A stretch of DNA of 64,000 nt from Lasioglossum baleicum (lineage: Eukaryota > Arthropoda > Insecta > Hymenoptera > Halictidae): NCBI RefSeq assembly GCF_051020765.1, contig NW_027469204.1, positions 186,001 to 250,000 of the forward strand, given 5' to 3'. Below, piece after piece: positions 38,134-51,600 of the stretch (the first letter of the stretch is position 1; every line of letters starts with the position of its first letter). The position numbers were made by a program, and so were the translations under genes. The notes beneath the pieces are model-generated. The model saw only the letters and a list, made by a program, of their open reading frames with translations. It was not told where the DNA came from and ran no database searches.

Positions 38134-41100
38134 CTACTAATTTGCTTCCTTGAACACTGAGCAAGACACTTGCTGCAGCGGGTTGGTCTTCGCGGAACGT
38201 ATGGCCTTCTGTAAAAATTTTGACGCCATACGAATAGGTAACGTTCTACAAAGATTTGACTTGCCACTTTAATATTCGAACCGCGGATTAATATGTCTAT
38301 TGCTAATACTTTTTCAGCGGATTTAATCCCGGTGTGCCTGGTTTGACTCTCGGAATCTCTGGATAGGTGATGCTATTCACTTATCCGTTCATCTCTCACC
38401 GAAGATGGTAACGACATCGCACGTCAGGACCCCGGGCATTCTAGTTCATACATTAAGTGAAGGGGCCTGTCACTGAAATGAATACTAATATCTTTCTCTG
38501 AACGGGTGAGGCCTACGGTAAAACGTTTGCCTCTATATGAATAGGTCACTATTTACGACTGTTTGACCCTTTACGTTAGTATTGACACTGTGAATTAAGC
38601 GTATTGCTAATACTGGTTAGCGGATTAACTCTCGGTGTCCCTCGTTTGACACTCGGTAGCACAGGAGAGGTGAACCTATGGTCTTGGACGTTCGACTCTT
38701 ATAGAAGAATGTAACGTTCTCGAGAGATTTGACGCTTGACCTTCTAGGCCATACATGAAGTAAAGGTGCCCGTCACTGGACTGTACACTAAGCTGCTTCT
38801 CCGAATACGATGTTATTCTCTCGATACAGCTGGTTAGTTTTCAACAGGGGAAGTTCTTCGGTACAACGTTTTACTTTATACCTGTTGGCAACGCTCTCAA
38901 ACAGTTTGGCGCCCTACTCTAATAATCACACCGTGAATTAAGGTATCCATTGCCAGCAGTGTACAGCGCATTGACTCCTTGAATACCTGGTTTGGCTACC
39001 GGAATAACAGGATAGGTGAACCTATTGACTCAGCCGTTCGACACTCAAAGAAGTTGGTAACGATCTGGAACCGTTTGATGTGCGATCCTCTAATTCGTAC
39101 TTGAGGTTAAGGTGTTCGTATTCTAAAACGTCTTCCAATTTGTTCCCCCTGATTCCGAAGTTATACCCACGTTACAGCGGGATATGTTCTCGGAAGGAAA
39201 GGTATTTGCTGAAGAGCATGACATTGTATTAACTTGTAACGTTCTCCAGCGGTTTGATTCTTTACTTTAATATTCATACATTGGGTTGATGTGTCTATTG
39301 CCAATTCTGTAAAGCGGATTTACTCCCGGCATACCTTGCTTGACAGTCGGAATTACATGATAGGTGTACCTATTGTCATAGCCGTTCGATCCTGAAAGAA
39401 TGTGGTAACGTTCTCGAACAGTTTGACAAGCGATCTTCACAATTGATGCATGAAATTATGGTGCCCGGCACTAAAATGCATACGAATTTGCTTCCTCGTA
39501 CATGATGTTGTATTCCCTATACAGCGGATTAACATCTTGGAGGGTAAGGCCTTCGGTTAAAAGTTTCGCTATACAGCAGTAGGTAACGTTCGACAACGGA
39601 TTCGCTGTGTAATTTAATATTTATACCGTGAAATAGGGTCTCTAATGCCCATACCAAACTGCAGATTTACCCTCGGAATACCTGATTTGACTCTTCGAAT
39701 CGCAGGATATGTGAAGCTATTGGCACAGTCGTTCAGTTCTCACAGAAGGTGGCAATGGTAATGTTCTCGAACGGTTTGACTATCGCTATTCGTATCTATA
39801 TATGAAATTAGGATACCAGTTAAAACAAAGAATACTAATTTGCTTCTTGAAGTACGATGTTATACTCTCGATACAGAAGGTTAGTTTCTCGGACGGTAGG
39901 TTCTCTAAGAGGATTGACCATATTCGAATTGGTAATGTTCACCGACTGCTGGACACACTACCTCAGTATTCATACCGTGAAAAAGCGTGTATAATGCCAA
40001 TACTGCACAGCGGGTTTAGCCGCGGATTACCTACTCTGGGAATCACAGAATAGGTGAAGTTATTGATTTAGCGGTTCGGCACTCAAGGAGGGTGGTAACA
40101 TTCTCGTATGGCTTGACACTCGGTCTTCAACATCATACACCAAGCTAAGGTGCCCGACACAGAAATGAAGACTAATTTCAATCTCTGAACACGATGTTGT
40201 ACCCTTGATACAGAGGGTTATATTCACCGTAGGTAAGGCATTCAGCAAAGGATAGACTCGATAAAAATTGGTACCGTTCGCAAATGGCTTGTCGCTCTGC
40301 TTTAATATTCAAGTCGTGATATAATGTGCCAATATTGTTCAGCGTATTTTCTCCCGGAGTCCTAATTTGACGTTCTGAATCATGCGATTGGTGAAGCTAT
40401 TAACGTAGCCGTTTGATTATCAAGGGAAGTGGTAACGACCTAGAACGGTTTGACCCTCGATCTTCGAATTCATGCCGGATTTTAAGATGCCCGTCACTGA
40501 AATGAAGACTGATTTCTATCTCAGAACCCGACGTAACACTCTCGATGAAGCCGGTGATGTTCGCGGAAGGTAACGACTTCGGTAAAGCATTTGACATTAT
40601 ACCAATTGGTGACGTTCTCAAACAGTATTGCGCTCTACTTTAACAATCAAACCGCGAATTGAGGCGACTATTGCCAATACTGTTCAGCGGACTTACTCCC
40701 AGAATACCTGGTTTGACTTTTGGAATCGCAGGATCGGTGAAGATATCGACTTATCCGTCCATTTCTCACTCAAGGTGGCAACGTTCTCGACCGGTTTGCC
40801 ACTCGATCTCCTAATTCATGCATGGACTTGTGGTGACGTCACGAAATTGTACACTAATGAGTTTTCCTTATCACGTAGCTATACTCTCCAAACGGCGGGT
40901 TAGCTTCCCCGAAGGTAAGGCCATCGTTAAGGTGTTTGAATTTATTCCAATTGGCAATGCTCTCAAACGGTTTGACGCTGTACTTTCATACTCAAACCGT
41001 GAATTAAGGCGTTTGTTGCCAATTCTGTTCACCGGATTTACTGCCGAAGTTCCTGGTTGGACTATCGGAATCACGGGACAGGTGAGGGTATTGACTTAGT

Positions 41101-41159
41101 CGCACGAACCTCGAGGATGGTGGTAACGTTCTCGGACGCTTTGACTCTCGTTGCTGATA

Positions 41160-42660
41160 TTAACACTCAAACATGTGGTGTCCCTCCGCAAAACGTGTCC
41201 TAATTTGTTTTCGCGAACATTCTCAAGACAGTCGCTACAGAGGGTTGGGTTCTCGGAGGATAAGGTTTCCGCTAAAATGTTTGGACCTATACCAGTAGGT
41301 AACGTTCTATGATAGTTTGAATATCTATATCACTATTTATATCGTAACTTAAGGTGTGTATTGCCAATACTGTACTGCGTACTAAAACGCAGAATACCTG
41401 GATTCACCCTGGGTATCAAAGTATAGGCGAAGCTATTGACTTAGTCGCTCGACTCTCAAAGAAGTTGGTAACGTTCTCGACCGGTTTGACTCTACATATT
41501 GCTACTCATGGATGAAAATATCGTTTCTGTCTGCTAAAATTTATATAAATTTGTTTCCGTGAACATTAAACAAGGCACACACCAGGGCAGCTTATGTTCT
41601 CATAAGGATAGGTGTTCTGTGAAAAAAATCACATTATATGAACTGGTAACGTGCTACAACGGTTTTACTGTGAACTTTAATATTTACACAGTGATATGGG
41701 GTGCCAAATGCCCATACCCAACAGAAGATTTAATTGTTGTATACCTGATTTGACTCTCGGAATCACAGAATGGGAGAAGCTATAGTCTTAGCTGCTCGAA
41801 TTTGAAACATGGTGGATTCGTTCTCACACGCTTTCATCCACGATCTTCTAATTCATACATGAAAATAAACTGTCCGCCAGTTAAAATATCTACTCATTTG
41901 TTCCTGTGAAAACAAAGCAAGGGAATGGCTACAGCGGGTTGGGTTCTCCGAAGGTAAGCTATTGGGTAAATTTACAGACCTTATCACAGTTGGGAATGTT
42001 CTCCTACGAATTAGCTCTTTACTTTAATTTCATACCGTGAATTAACGTGTGTGGTGCCAATAATGTCCTGCGGATTTGCACCCGGAATACCTGGTTTGAC
42101 TTTCGGTAGGACAGGATAGGCAATGCTATCGACACAGCTGTGCTACACATAAAGAAGTTGGTAACGATCTCCAACGGATGAACTCTCGATCTTCTCATGC
42201 ATACATCAAGATCATGCATACATACGTCTGTTAAAATATCTAATAATTTGTTTCCGTGTGTACTAGGCAAGACACTCGCCGCAGCAGGTAAAGTTCTAGG
42301 AAGGTGAGGTATTCGCTGAAAGGAATGACTGTATACCATTTATTAATGTTTTCCGACGGTTTGACTCTCTACTTTAATACTCCAAGGGTGAATTAAGATG
42401 TCTATTGCGAATTCTCTGCTTCGTGTGTACTCCTAGAGTACCAGGTTTGTCCCTCCGTCTTGCAGGATATGTGAAGCTATTGACGTTCCAATGCCACTCT
42501 CAAAGAAGGTAGTTACGTTCTCGAACGGTTTGACTCTCGATTTTGCTGCTCATACATCAAACTATGGTGTCCATGAGCTAAATTGTCTACAGATTTGTTT
42601 GCGTGAACATTAAGCAAGACAATCCATAGAGTGGGATAGGTTAACGGTAGGCATGGTTTC
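41160..42660 (-). repeat. Run of five consecutive type II satellite 1 monomers
   Basis: At the place where most monomers read ACGAAGTTATACTCTCGATACAGC-like, these read AAGCAAGACACTCGCTGCAGC-like. Copies lie near 41218, 41565, 41908, 42263 and 42606. They also share CTAAAATxTCTACTAATTTG and a GGGTTGGG/GGTTGGG variant. The next monomer (about 42950) returns to type I. Elsewhere type II copies are mostly isolated. Confidence 0.7.
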
Positions 42661-45600
42661 TGTAAGAAGTATGACTCTATACCAATTATTAATGTTCTTT
42701 GACGGTATGACTCTCTAGTTCAATATTTATAACGCGAATTAGCGGATCTATTGCCAATACTGTTCAGCGGACTGATTCCCAGGATAACTAGCTTGACTCT
42801 ACGAATCACAAGATAGGTAAAGCTTTTGACTTAGCCGTTCGTATCACAAAGAAGGTAGTAACTCTCTCGAAATGTTTGACCCACGATTTAGTTATTCTTA
42901 CATGAAAACTACTTGTCCGCCTGATAAAATGTATACTAATTTCTACCACTGTACACCATCTGATACTTTAGATATTGGGCGTTTGGCTTTCGGAGGGTAT
43001 GGCCTTCCGTTTAGATAATAAGTTTTTAGATAAACGATTAAAACGTTTGACTTTATACAAATCCGTACCGCCATCAAGCGGATTATCGATCTACCGTAAT
43101 GTTCAAACCATGAATTATGGTGTCTATTGCCAGTCTGTTACTGCGGATTCACTCCAGGAATACTCGGTTTCACCCTTCGAATCGCATGATAGGTGACGCT
43201 CTTGACTTAGGCGTTCGGCCCCCGAAAAGGTAGTAACATTGTCGAAAGGCATGACTCTCGATCATCTTTTTCTCATATGCAATTACGGTGCCCTTCCATA
43301 AAATGAATACTCACTCATTCCTCTGATCACGGTGTAATACATTCGATACAGCGGGTGAGATTTTCGGAGCGTAAGGGCCGCGGTAAAATTATTACACTAT
43401 ACCAATAGGTAACGTTCTTCAACGGTTTGACACCGCACTTTTATATTTATACCATGAACTAGAATGTATACTGACAGCACTGCACAATACATTTACCCCC
43501 AGATCATCTGGTTTAACTTTCGGAGTCACAGGATAGGTGACGCAATATACTTAACCGTCTGAATCTCAAAGTGGGTGGTATCGTTCCCGGACGTTTTGAC
43601 ACCCGATTTGCTAATTCATACATGAAGTTAAGGTGCCCGTCACTAGAATGAATACTAATTTCATTCTCTGAACACGAAGTTATTCTCTCGATACAGCGGG
43701 TTAGTCTTTCGGGGGGTATGGTCTTCGGTAAAATGTTAGACTTCATACCAATTGGTAAAGTTGTACAAAGGTTTGACTGTCGGCATAAATAATCAAACCG
43801 TGAATTGAGGTGTCTATTGCTAACACTGTTCAGCGTATCTACTTCAGGAATACCTGGTATGATTTTCCGTATCTCGGGATACGTGAAGCTATTGAATTAG
43901 CCACACGAACTTCAATGATGGTGGTAACGTTCACGAACGGTTTGAACCCGGAAATTCTAATTCATATATGAAGTCAATGTGCCCGTGACTAAAATGCGTA
44001 CTAATTTCCTTGTGTGATCACGAAGTTATACTCTCGATACAGGGGGTTAGCTCCACGGATGGTAAGGCCTTCGGTAAAGCATTTGATTTTATACCAATTG
44101 GTAACGCACTCAAACAGACTGACGCTGTACTCTAATCATCATACCGTGAGTTAAAGTGTCCATTGCCAATAGTGTACAGCAGATTGAATTCATGATCACT
44201 AATGTAGACAGTCGCTAGTTTGAGGTTGGTTCTCGGATGGTAAGTTGTTCAATAAAGCGATTGATTTTATTCTAGTTCGTAACGCTCCCGAACAGTTTAA
44301 CGATCAATTTTAATATTCATATAATGAATTATGGTGTCTATTGCGAATACTGTACCGCGCATTTACATTCGGAATACCTACTTTCACTCTGTGATTCCCA
44401 GCATGGGTGAAGCTGTTGACTTAGCTGTTCGTCTCCCATCGAAGGTGGCAACGATTTCGAACTGCTAGACCCTCGACATTCTAATTCATGCAGGAAATTA
44501 ATTTTCCTTATGCTAAAATGGATACTACTTGGCTTCTCTGAGCACGACGTTATACTCAATATACGGCGTGTTATCTTCTAGGAAGGTAGGGTCTTCGGGA
44601 AAGAGTTTGATTCCAAACAAATTCGTAACGTTCTACGACGGTTTAACTCGGGACATTAATATTTGAACCGCTAAATAGGGTGTATGATGCCAATTATGCA
44701 CAGCAGATTGCCTTCCGGAATACCTGGTTTGACTCTCGGAATCACAGGATAGGTGATGCTACTGGCTAAGCTGTGCGACTCTCAAAGAAGGTGGTAACGT
44801 TCACGATCGGTTTAGCCCTAGATTTTATAATTCAAACATGAATTTATGGTGGACGTCACAGAAATCTTTACTAATTGGCTTCATTGGACACAATGTAATA
44901 CTCTCGATACAGCGCGTCAGTATCTCAGAAGGTACGACCGTCGGTAAAATGTTTGGCTCTATTCTATTACGTAACGTTCATCAACGGTTTGACTCAGTAC
45001 TTTGATGTTCATACCCGGAATTACGGTGCCCATTGCCTATAACATTCAGTGAATATAATCCCGGTAAGGCTGGTCTGACTATCGGAATCATGGGTTAGGT
45101 GATCCTACATAATTTGCCGTTCGTCTCTCACAGAAGGTGGTAGCGCTCTCGAACGGTTTGACTCTCGATCTTCTAATTCATACATGAAATTATAGTGCCC
45201 ACCCCTATATTGTATACTATTGTTCTTTCCTAATCTATAAGTAATATTATCGATACAGCGGGTTAGCTTCTCGATGGAAAGCTTTGTGTGAAATGTTTGA
45301 CTCTATAGCAATAACTAACGTTCTACCAGAGTTTGGATCAGTAGACTAGTTCTGATACTGTAAGTTAAGGTGTCTATAGCCAATGCTGTTCAGATAATTT
45401 ACTCCCGGAATAGCTCAACTGATTCGGGGAATCATAGGATACGTGATGCTATTGACATAGCCGTTCGACTCGAAAAGACGGTCGTAACGATCTCGAATTG
45501 TTTTTCCATCGATATTCAAATTCATACATGCAATTAAGGTGCTCCTTACTGAAACTAATACTAGTTTCTTTCTCTAAACACGAAGTTGCACTCTGGATGC

Positions 45601-48600
45601 CGCGGGTTAGTTTTACGAAGGGTAAGGTATTCGGTAAAACGTACGATTTTATATCATTTGGTACCGTTCTCAAACGGTTTGACGCTCTATTTTAATATTC
45701 AAGCTGTGAATTAGGGTGTTCATTGTCACTATGGTTCTGCGGATTTACTCATGATATACCTGGTTAGTCTCTCCGAATCACAGGATTGGTTAAGCTCTTG
45801 ACCTAGCCGTTCGTCTCCCACAGAAGGTGGGAGCGTCCTCGAGCGGTTTGACCCTCGATCGTCTAATTCATACGTGAAGATAAGGTGCCGGCCACTGAAA
45901 TGAATACTAATTCCTTTCTCTGAACACGAAGTTAAATCCTCGATACGGCGGAGTACGTCTTAGGAAGGGAAGGTCTTCGGTAAAATAATTGATTCTATAG
46001 GAATAGGTAAAGCACCGCAATGGTTTGATGCTCAATTTTTATATTGACTCCTCAAATTAAGGAATCCATTGCCAATTCTCTTCAGCAGATATACCGTCTG
46101 ATTACCTGGTTTGACTCTCGAAATCACAGGATAGGTGGAGGTGTTGACTTATACATTCGAAACTCAAAGAGAGTGGTAACGTTCTCGAACGGTTTCACTA
46201 TCGATCATCTAATTCATGCATGAAGTTAACGTGCCCGTCAATGAAATCAATACTAATGTCTTTCTCTGAACACGAAGTTATACTCTCGACACTGCGTGTT
46301 GGTTTCCCGGAGGGTCTGGTCTTCGGTACAACGTATGATTTTATAGCAACTGGTAACGTTCGTACACGTCTTGACGGTTTATATTAATATTCAAACAGTG
46401 AATTAAGGTGTCTATTGCCAATATGCTTCAGCGGACTTTCTACCGGAATACCAGGTTTGACTCGCGGAATCATAGGATAGGTGAAGCTATTGACTCAGCC
46501 GGTCCCTTGTCACAGAGGGTGGTATCAATCCCGAATGGCTTGATCCCGATCATCTAATTTAGACATGAAATTAAGATGCCGCCTCCATAATGTACGCTAA
46601 TGTGTTTCTCTAAACGCGATGATCTACTCGCGATGCAGGGGGTTATTTATGCGATGGGAAGGGCCGTCGGTAAAACGTTTGACACTATACCACTAGGTAG
46701 CGTTCTACAAGGGTTTGACACTCTACTTAAATATTCGTACTACGTATTGTAGTGTCCAATGGTAATAGTGCACTGTGGATTGTCTCGGAATACCTGGTTG
46801 GACATTCGGAATAACAGGATCGGTGAAGTTACTGACATAGCTGTGTGACTCTCAAGAATGTGATAACATTCACGAACGTATTGACTCGCGATCTCCTTAT
46901 TCATCCATGAAAAAAAACATATCCGTCACTTAATTGAGTAAACATTTTCTTTTATAAACACGTAGCTATACCCGGTCTGTTTCTCGGAAGGTGTGGCTTA
47001 GCGAAAGAGCTTGACACTATAATAATAGGGAATGTTCTACAAGGGTTTGACACTTTACTTTAATATTAAAGCCGTGAATGAACGTGTCCATTGGTAATAC
47101 TGCACTGCGGATTGACATCTGGAATACCTGGCCTGACCCTCTGAACCGCATGATAGCAGTAGCTACTGACTGAGCCACTCTAGTCTCTGTGAAGTTTCTA
47201 ACGTTCCCGAAAGGATTGACCACCCATCCTCTAATTTATACATTAAGTTAATGTCCCAGTCACTAAAATGTTTACTAATATGATCCTCTGAACATGACAT
47301 TATACTCTCGATGAAGCGGGTGAGGTTCGCGGAATATACGTCCGACTGTAGACCGTTTGACTTTATAGCAAATGGTACCGTTCCCAAACGGATTGAGGCT
47401 CTACATTAACCATAAAACAGACAAATAAGATGTTCATTGCCAATACTCTTCAGTGGATATACCCCTCGTATACCTACCGTGGCTCTCCGAACCACAGGAT
47501 CGGTGAAGCTATTGTGTTATATGTGCCATTCCATGAAGACTGTGGCAACGTTCTCGGACTGTTTGACTCTCGATTATGCAATTCTTACTCGGAAATGATG
47601 TGTCCGCCTGCTAAAGTATGTACTGATTGTTTTCGCGGATAGTCAGCAAAGCACTTTCTACACCGGCCTATGCTTCTCGGACCGTGAGCCCTTCCGTAAA
47701 AATTTGACTCCATACGAATAGGTAACTTTCTACAACGTTTTGACTCTGAACATTAATACTTATTCCGTGAATTAGGATGTCTAATTCCTATGCTGTACAG
47801 GGGATATTCTCCCGGTATACCGGATTTGATAGGCGGAATCACGCGATATGTGAAGCTATTGTTTTAGCCGTTCGATTTCCAAAGAAGTTTGTAACGTTAT
47901 TGAACGGTTTGACACACGATCTTTGTATTCATACCTGAAATTAACGTAGACGTCGCTAAAATATGTAACAGTTTGTTTCGCTGGAAACAAAGTTTTATGC
48001 TCGATACAGCGGGACCGGTTCCTCAAAGATAAGTCCTTCGGGAAATAATTTGACTCCATGTCAATAGGTAACGTTCTACTACCGTTTGACGCTCAGCATG
48101 AGTATTCAAACCGTGGAACAATGTGTCAATTGCCAATATTTTACAGCGTAGTTACTCACGGGATACGTGGTTGGGCTCTGGGAATGACACGGCAGGTGAA
48201 ACTTTCGACTTAGCCGTTCGACTTTAAATGCGGGTGGTAACGCCCTCGATCGGCTTGAGTCTCGATGTCCTATATCATACGTGAATTTAGGGTGACGTCA
48301 CTAAATTGTATACATGTGTGTTTCCCTAAACAAGAAGCTTCAATCTCGATACGTGGTGATAGGTAATGGATTCGGTAAAATGTTTGACTTTAAAGCAACT
48401 GCAACGCTCTCACACGGTGTAATATTGAATTCGCGAATTAAGGTATATATTGCCAGTACTTTACAACGCATTTACTCCCGGAACAGCTGATTTGACTTAC
48501 GGAGTCGCAGGTTAGACGAAGCTATTAACTTAGCGCTGTTCGTCTCCAGCAGAACGTGGTAACGCTCTCGAACGGTTTGACCCTCGACCCTCTAGTTCAT

Positions 48601-51600
48601 ACTTGAAGTTAAGATGCCCGTCACTAAAATGTCTGCAAATTTGTTTCGCTGGAAACGAAGTTATACAGTCGTTACAGCGGGTTAGGTTCTGGGAAGATAA
48701 CGAATGCGGTATAGGGAATGACTTTATACCAATTGGTAATGTTCTCAGACGGATTTACAGTCTACTGCAATATTCATACCGTGAGTTAAGGTGTCTATTG
48801 CCGCTACTCTCCAGCGCACTTACTCCTGGAACACCAGGTACCGGTCTCGGAATTGCAGCATAGGTGATGCTGATGACTCAGCCGTTCTGCTCTCAAAGAA
48901 GGTGGAAACGTTTTCGAGCGGTTTGACGTTCTGCCATCTTATTAGTACATGTAGCTAAGGTGCGTGTCACTAAAATAGATTCTAATTCGTTTCTCTGAAC
49001 ACGAAGTTATACCCGCGGTTCAGTGGGCTATGTTCCAGGAAGGTAAGTTATCCGGTCAGGAGTATGACGATAAGAAAATTGGTTACGATCTCCAGCCGTT
49101 TCACTCTGTACTTTATTATCCATGCCGAGAGCTGCGTGGTCTAATACCAATACTGATCAGCGCATTTGTTCCAGCAATATTTGATTTGCCTCTCGAAATC
49201 AGAGAAGAGGTGCTGCTATTGACTTAAATATGCGATGCTCAAGGAAGGTGATAACGATGTCGAATCGCTTGACACTCGATCTTCTAATTCGTACATGAAA
49301 TAAAGGTGTACGCCACTAAAATCAATAATAATATCATTCTGTGAACACGAACTCCTACTCTGGATGAAGCCGGTGAGATTCGCGGAAGGTAATGTCTGCG
49401 GTAAATCGTTTGACTTTATAGCAGTTGGTAATGTTCTGCAACGGTTTGACTGTCTGCTTTAATATCCAAACCGTGAATTAATGTGTCCATTGTCAATACT
49501 GTTCAGCGGATATGCTACTCGAATATCAGGTTTGAATCACGGAATCACAACTAAAGGTGAAGATATTGACTTAGCAGCTCGACGATCAAAGGAGGCGGTA
49601 TCATTATGAAATGGTTTGACCATTGATTTTTTAATTCATAAATGCAATTTGAGTTTCCATATCTAATATGTCCACTAACTTCCGTCTCGGAACACGAAGA
49701 TATTCTCTTGATACAGCAGGTGAGCTCCACGAAAGGTAAGGCCATAGTTAAAACGTTTAAATCTGTATCTGTAGGTAAATTTCTACATGAATTTGACTCT
49801 GAACTTTCATATCTACACCGTGAAATAGGTTGCCGAGTATTAATAGTGTTCGCGGATTTACTCCCGGTATATCTGGTTTGACTCTCGGAATTACAGGATA
49901 GGTGATCATATTGACTTACACGCTCGTCTCTCGAAGAAGGTGGAAACGTTCCCGAACGATTTAACAATCGATCTTCTAATTCATGCGTGGAATTACAGTG
50001 CACGTCACTGAAATGTGTATTAATGTGTTTCTCTGAACACGAGACTATAGTCTCGATACAGGCGGGTTAGATTCTTGAATTGAATGATTCTTGGCATTCT
50101 GTAATTGGTTTCACTCCATATCTATAGGCAGCGTCCACCAGCGGCATGACGGTCAGATTTAATGTTTATGCCGTGAATTAAGGTATCAATTCCCAATACC
50201 GTACTGGGCATTTACCCGCAGATTACCTGGTTTGACGATCGGAATCCCTGGATAAGTGAATCTATTATCTTGGCCGTTATGTCATGGAAGGTAGATACCT
50301 TTCTCGAATTGTCTGACCCTCGATCTTCTAATTCGCATATGAAATTAAGCGTGCCGTCTCTAAAATGTAAGCTAATTTGCTTCCTAGTACAAGAAGTTAT
50401 ATTCTCGATACAGCGGGTTATGTTCTCGGAAGGTAAGGCAGTCGGTATTGTGTGACGTTATACCAATTGGTATCGATCTCAAACGGTTTGGCGCTCTACT
50501 TTAATATTCATAGCGTGAATAAAGATATCTACTGTTAATATTGTTCAGCGCATGTACTCCTAAAGTACATGGTGTGACTATCGGAATTAAAGAATAGGTG
50601 AAGCTATTTACTTAGCCGTGCGACTCTCAAAGAATGTGGTATCGCTCTTGAACAGTTTGACTGTCGATTTTTCTATTGATACAAGAATATAAGTCGTTCC
50701 GTATGTTAAAATGTCTACTAATTTGTTTCCTTGAGCACTGCGAATGACACTCTCTAAAGAGGGTTATGTTCTAGGAAAATAATATATTCGGTAAAAATAA
50801 TAACTCTATAGCAAGTGGTAATATTCGCCGACGGATTGACCTTCTGCTGTAATATTCGTACCATGAATTAAGATGTCTATTGCCAGTACTGTCCAGCGGA
50901 CTTACTCCTGGAATTGCACGCTTGACACTAAGATCCACAGGATAGGTGAAAGTGTTGACTCAGACGTTCGACACGCAAAGAAGACGGACACGTTCCCGAA
51001 CGGTTCGGCCATCGATCTTCTAATTAATACATGAAGATAACGTACCTTCACTGAAATGAATGCTAGTTTCTTTCCCTGCACGCGTAGTTATACTCTCGAA
51101 ACAGCGGGTTAAATTTTCGGAGGGCATGGTCTTCGGTAATGTGCTTGACTTTATGCCAATTGGTAACGTTCTCCGTCGGTTTTACTCACCCTTTTAATAT
51201 TCAAACCATGAATTAATGTGTCTATTACCGATACTATTCAGCGGATTTACTCCCGGTATATCTGGTTTCACTCTCGGAGCGACTGCATGGGTGAAGCAAT
51301 TCACTTAGCCGTTCGTCGCTCACATCAGGTGGTAACCTTCTCGAACGCTTTGGCCATCGGTATTGATATTTGCACACAAGCATGTGGTGGTCATCCGTTA
51401 TAATATGTACTAACTTTATTCCATGCACATTAAGCAGAACCCGCGCTACAGGGGGCTTGGTTCGCAGAAGTTATGGTATTTGGTAAAAGGTATGACTTTA
51501 TACCAATTTGTAACGCTCTCGAACGGTTTGACGCACTATTTTAAAATGCAAACCACGAATGAAGGTGTATATTGCCAACTCTGTTCAGCGGATTTACTCC

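Noticed and set aside
48640..48665. A CENP-B-box-like sequence, TTCGCTGGAAACGAAG
   Set aside because: It resembles the box but lacks the essential CGGG, and only one or two monomers have this variant; most read TTCTCTGAACACGAAG. It is probably a chance match.
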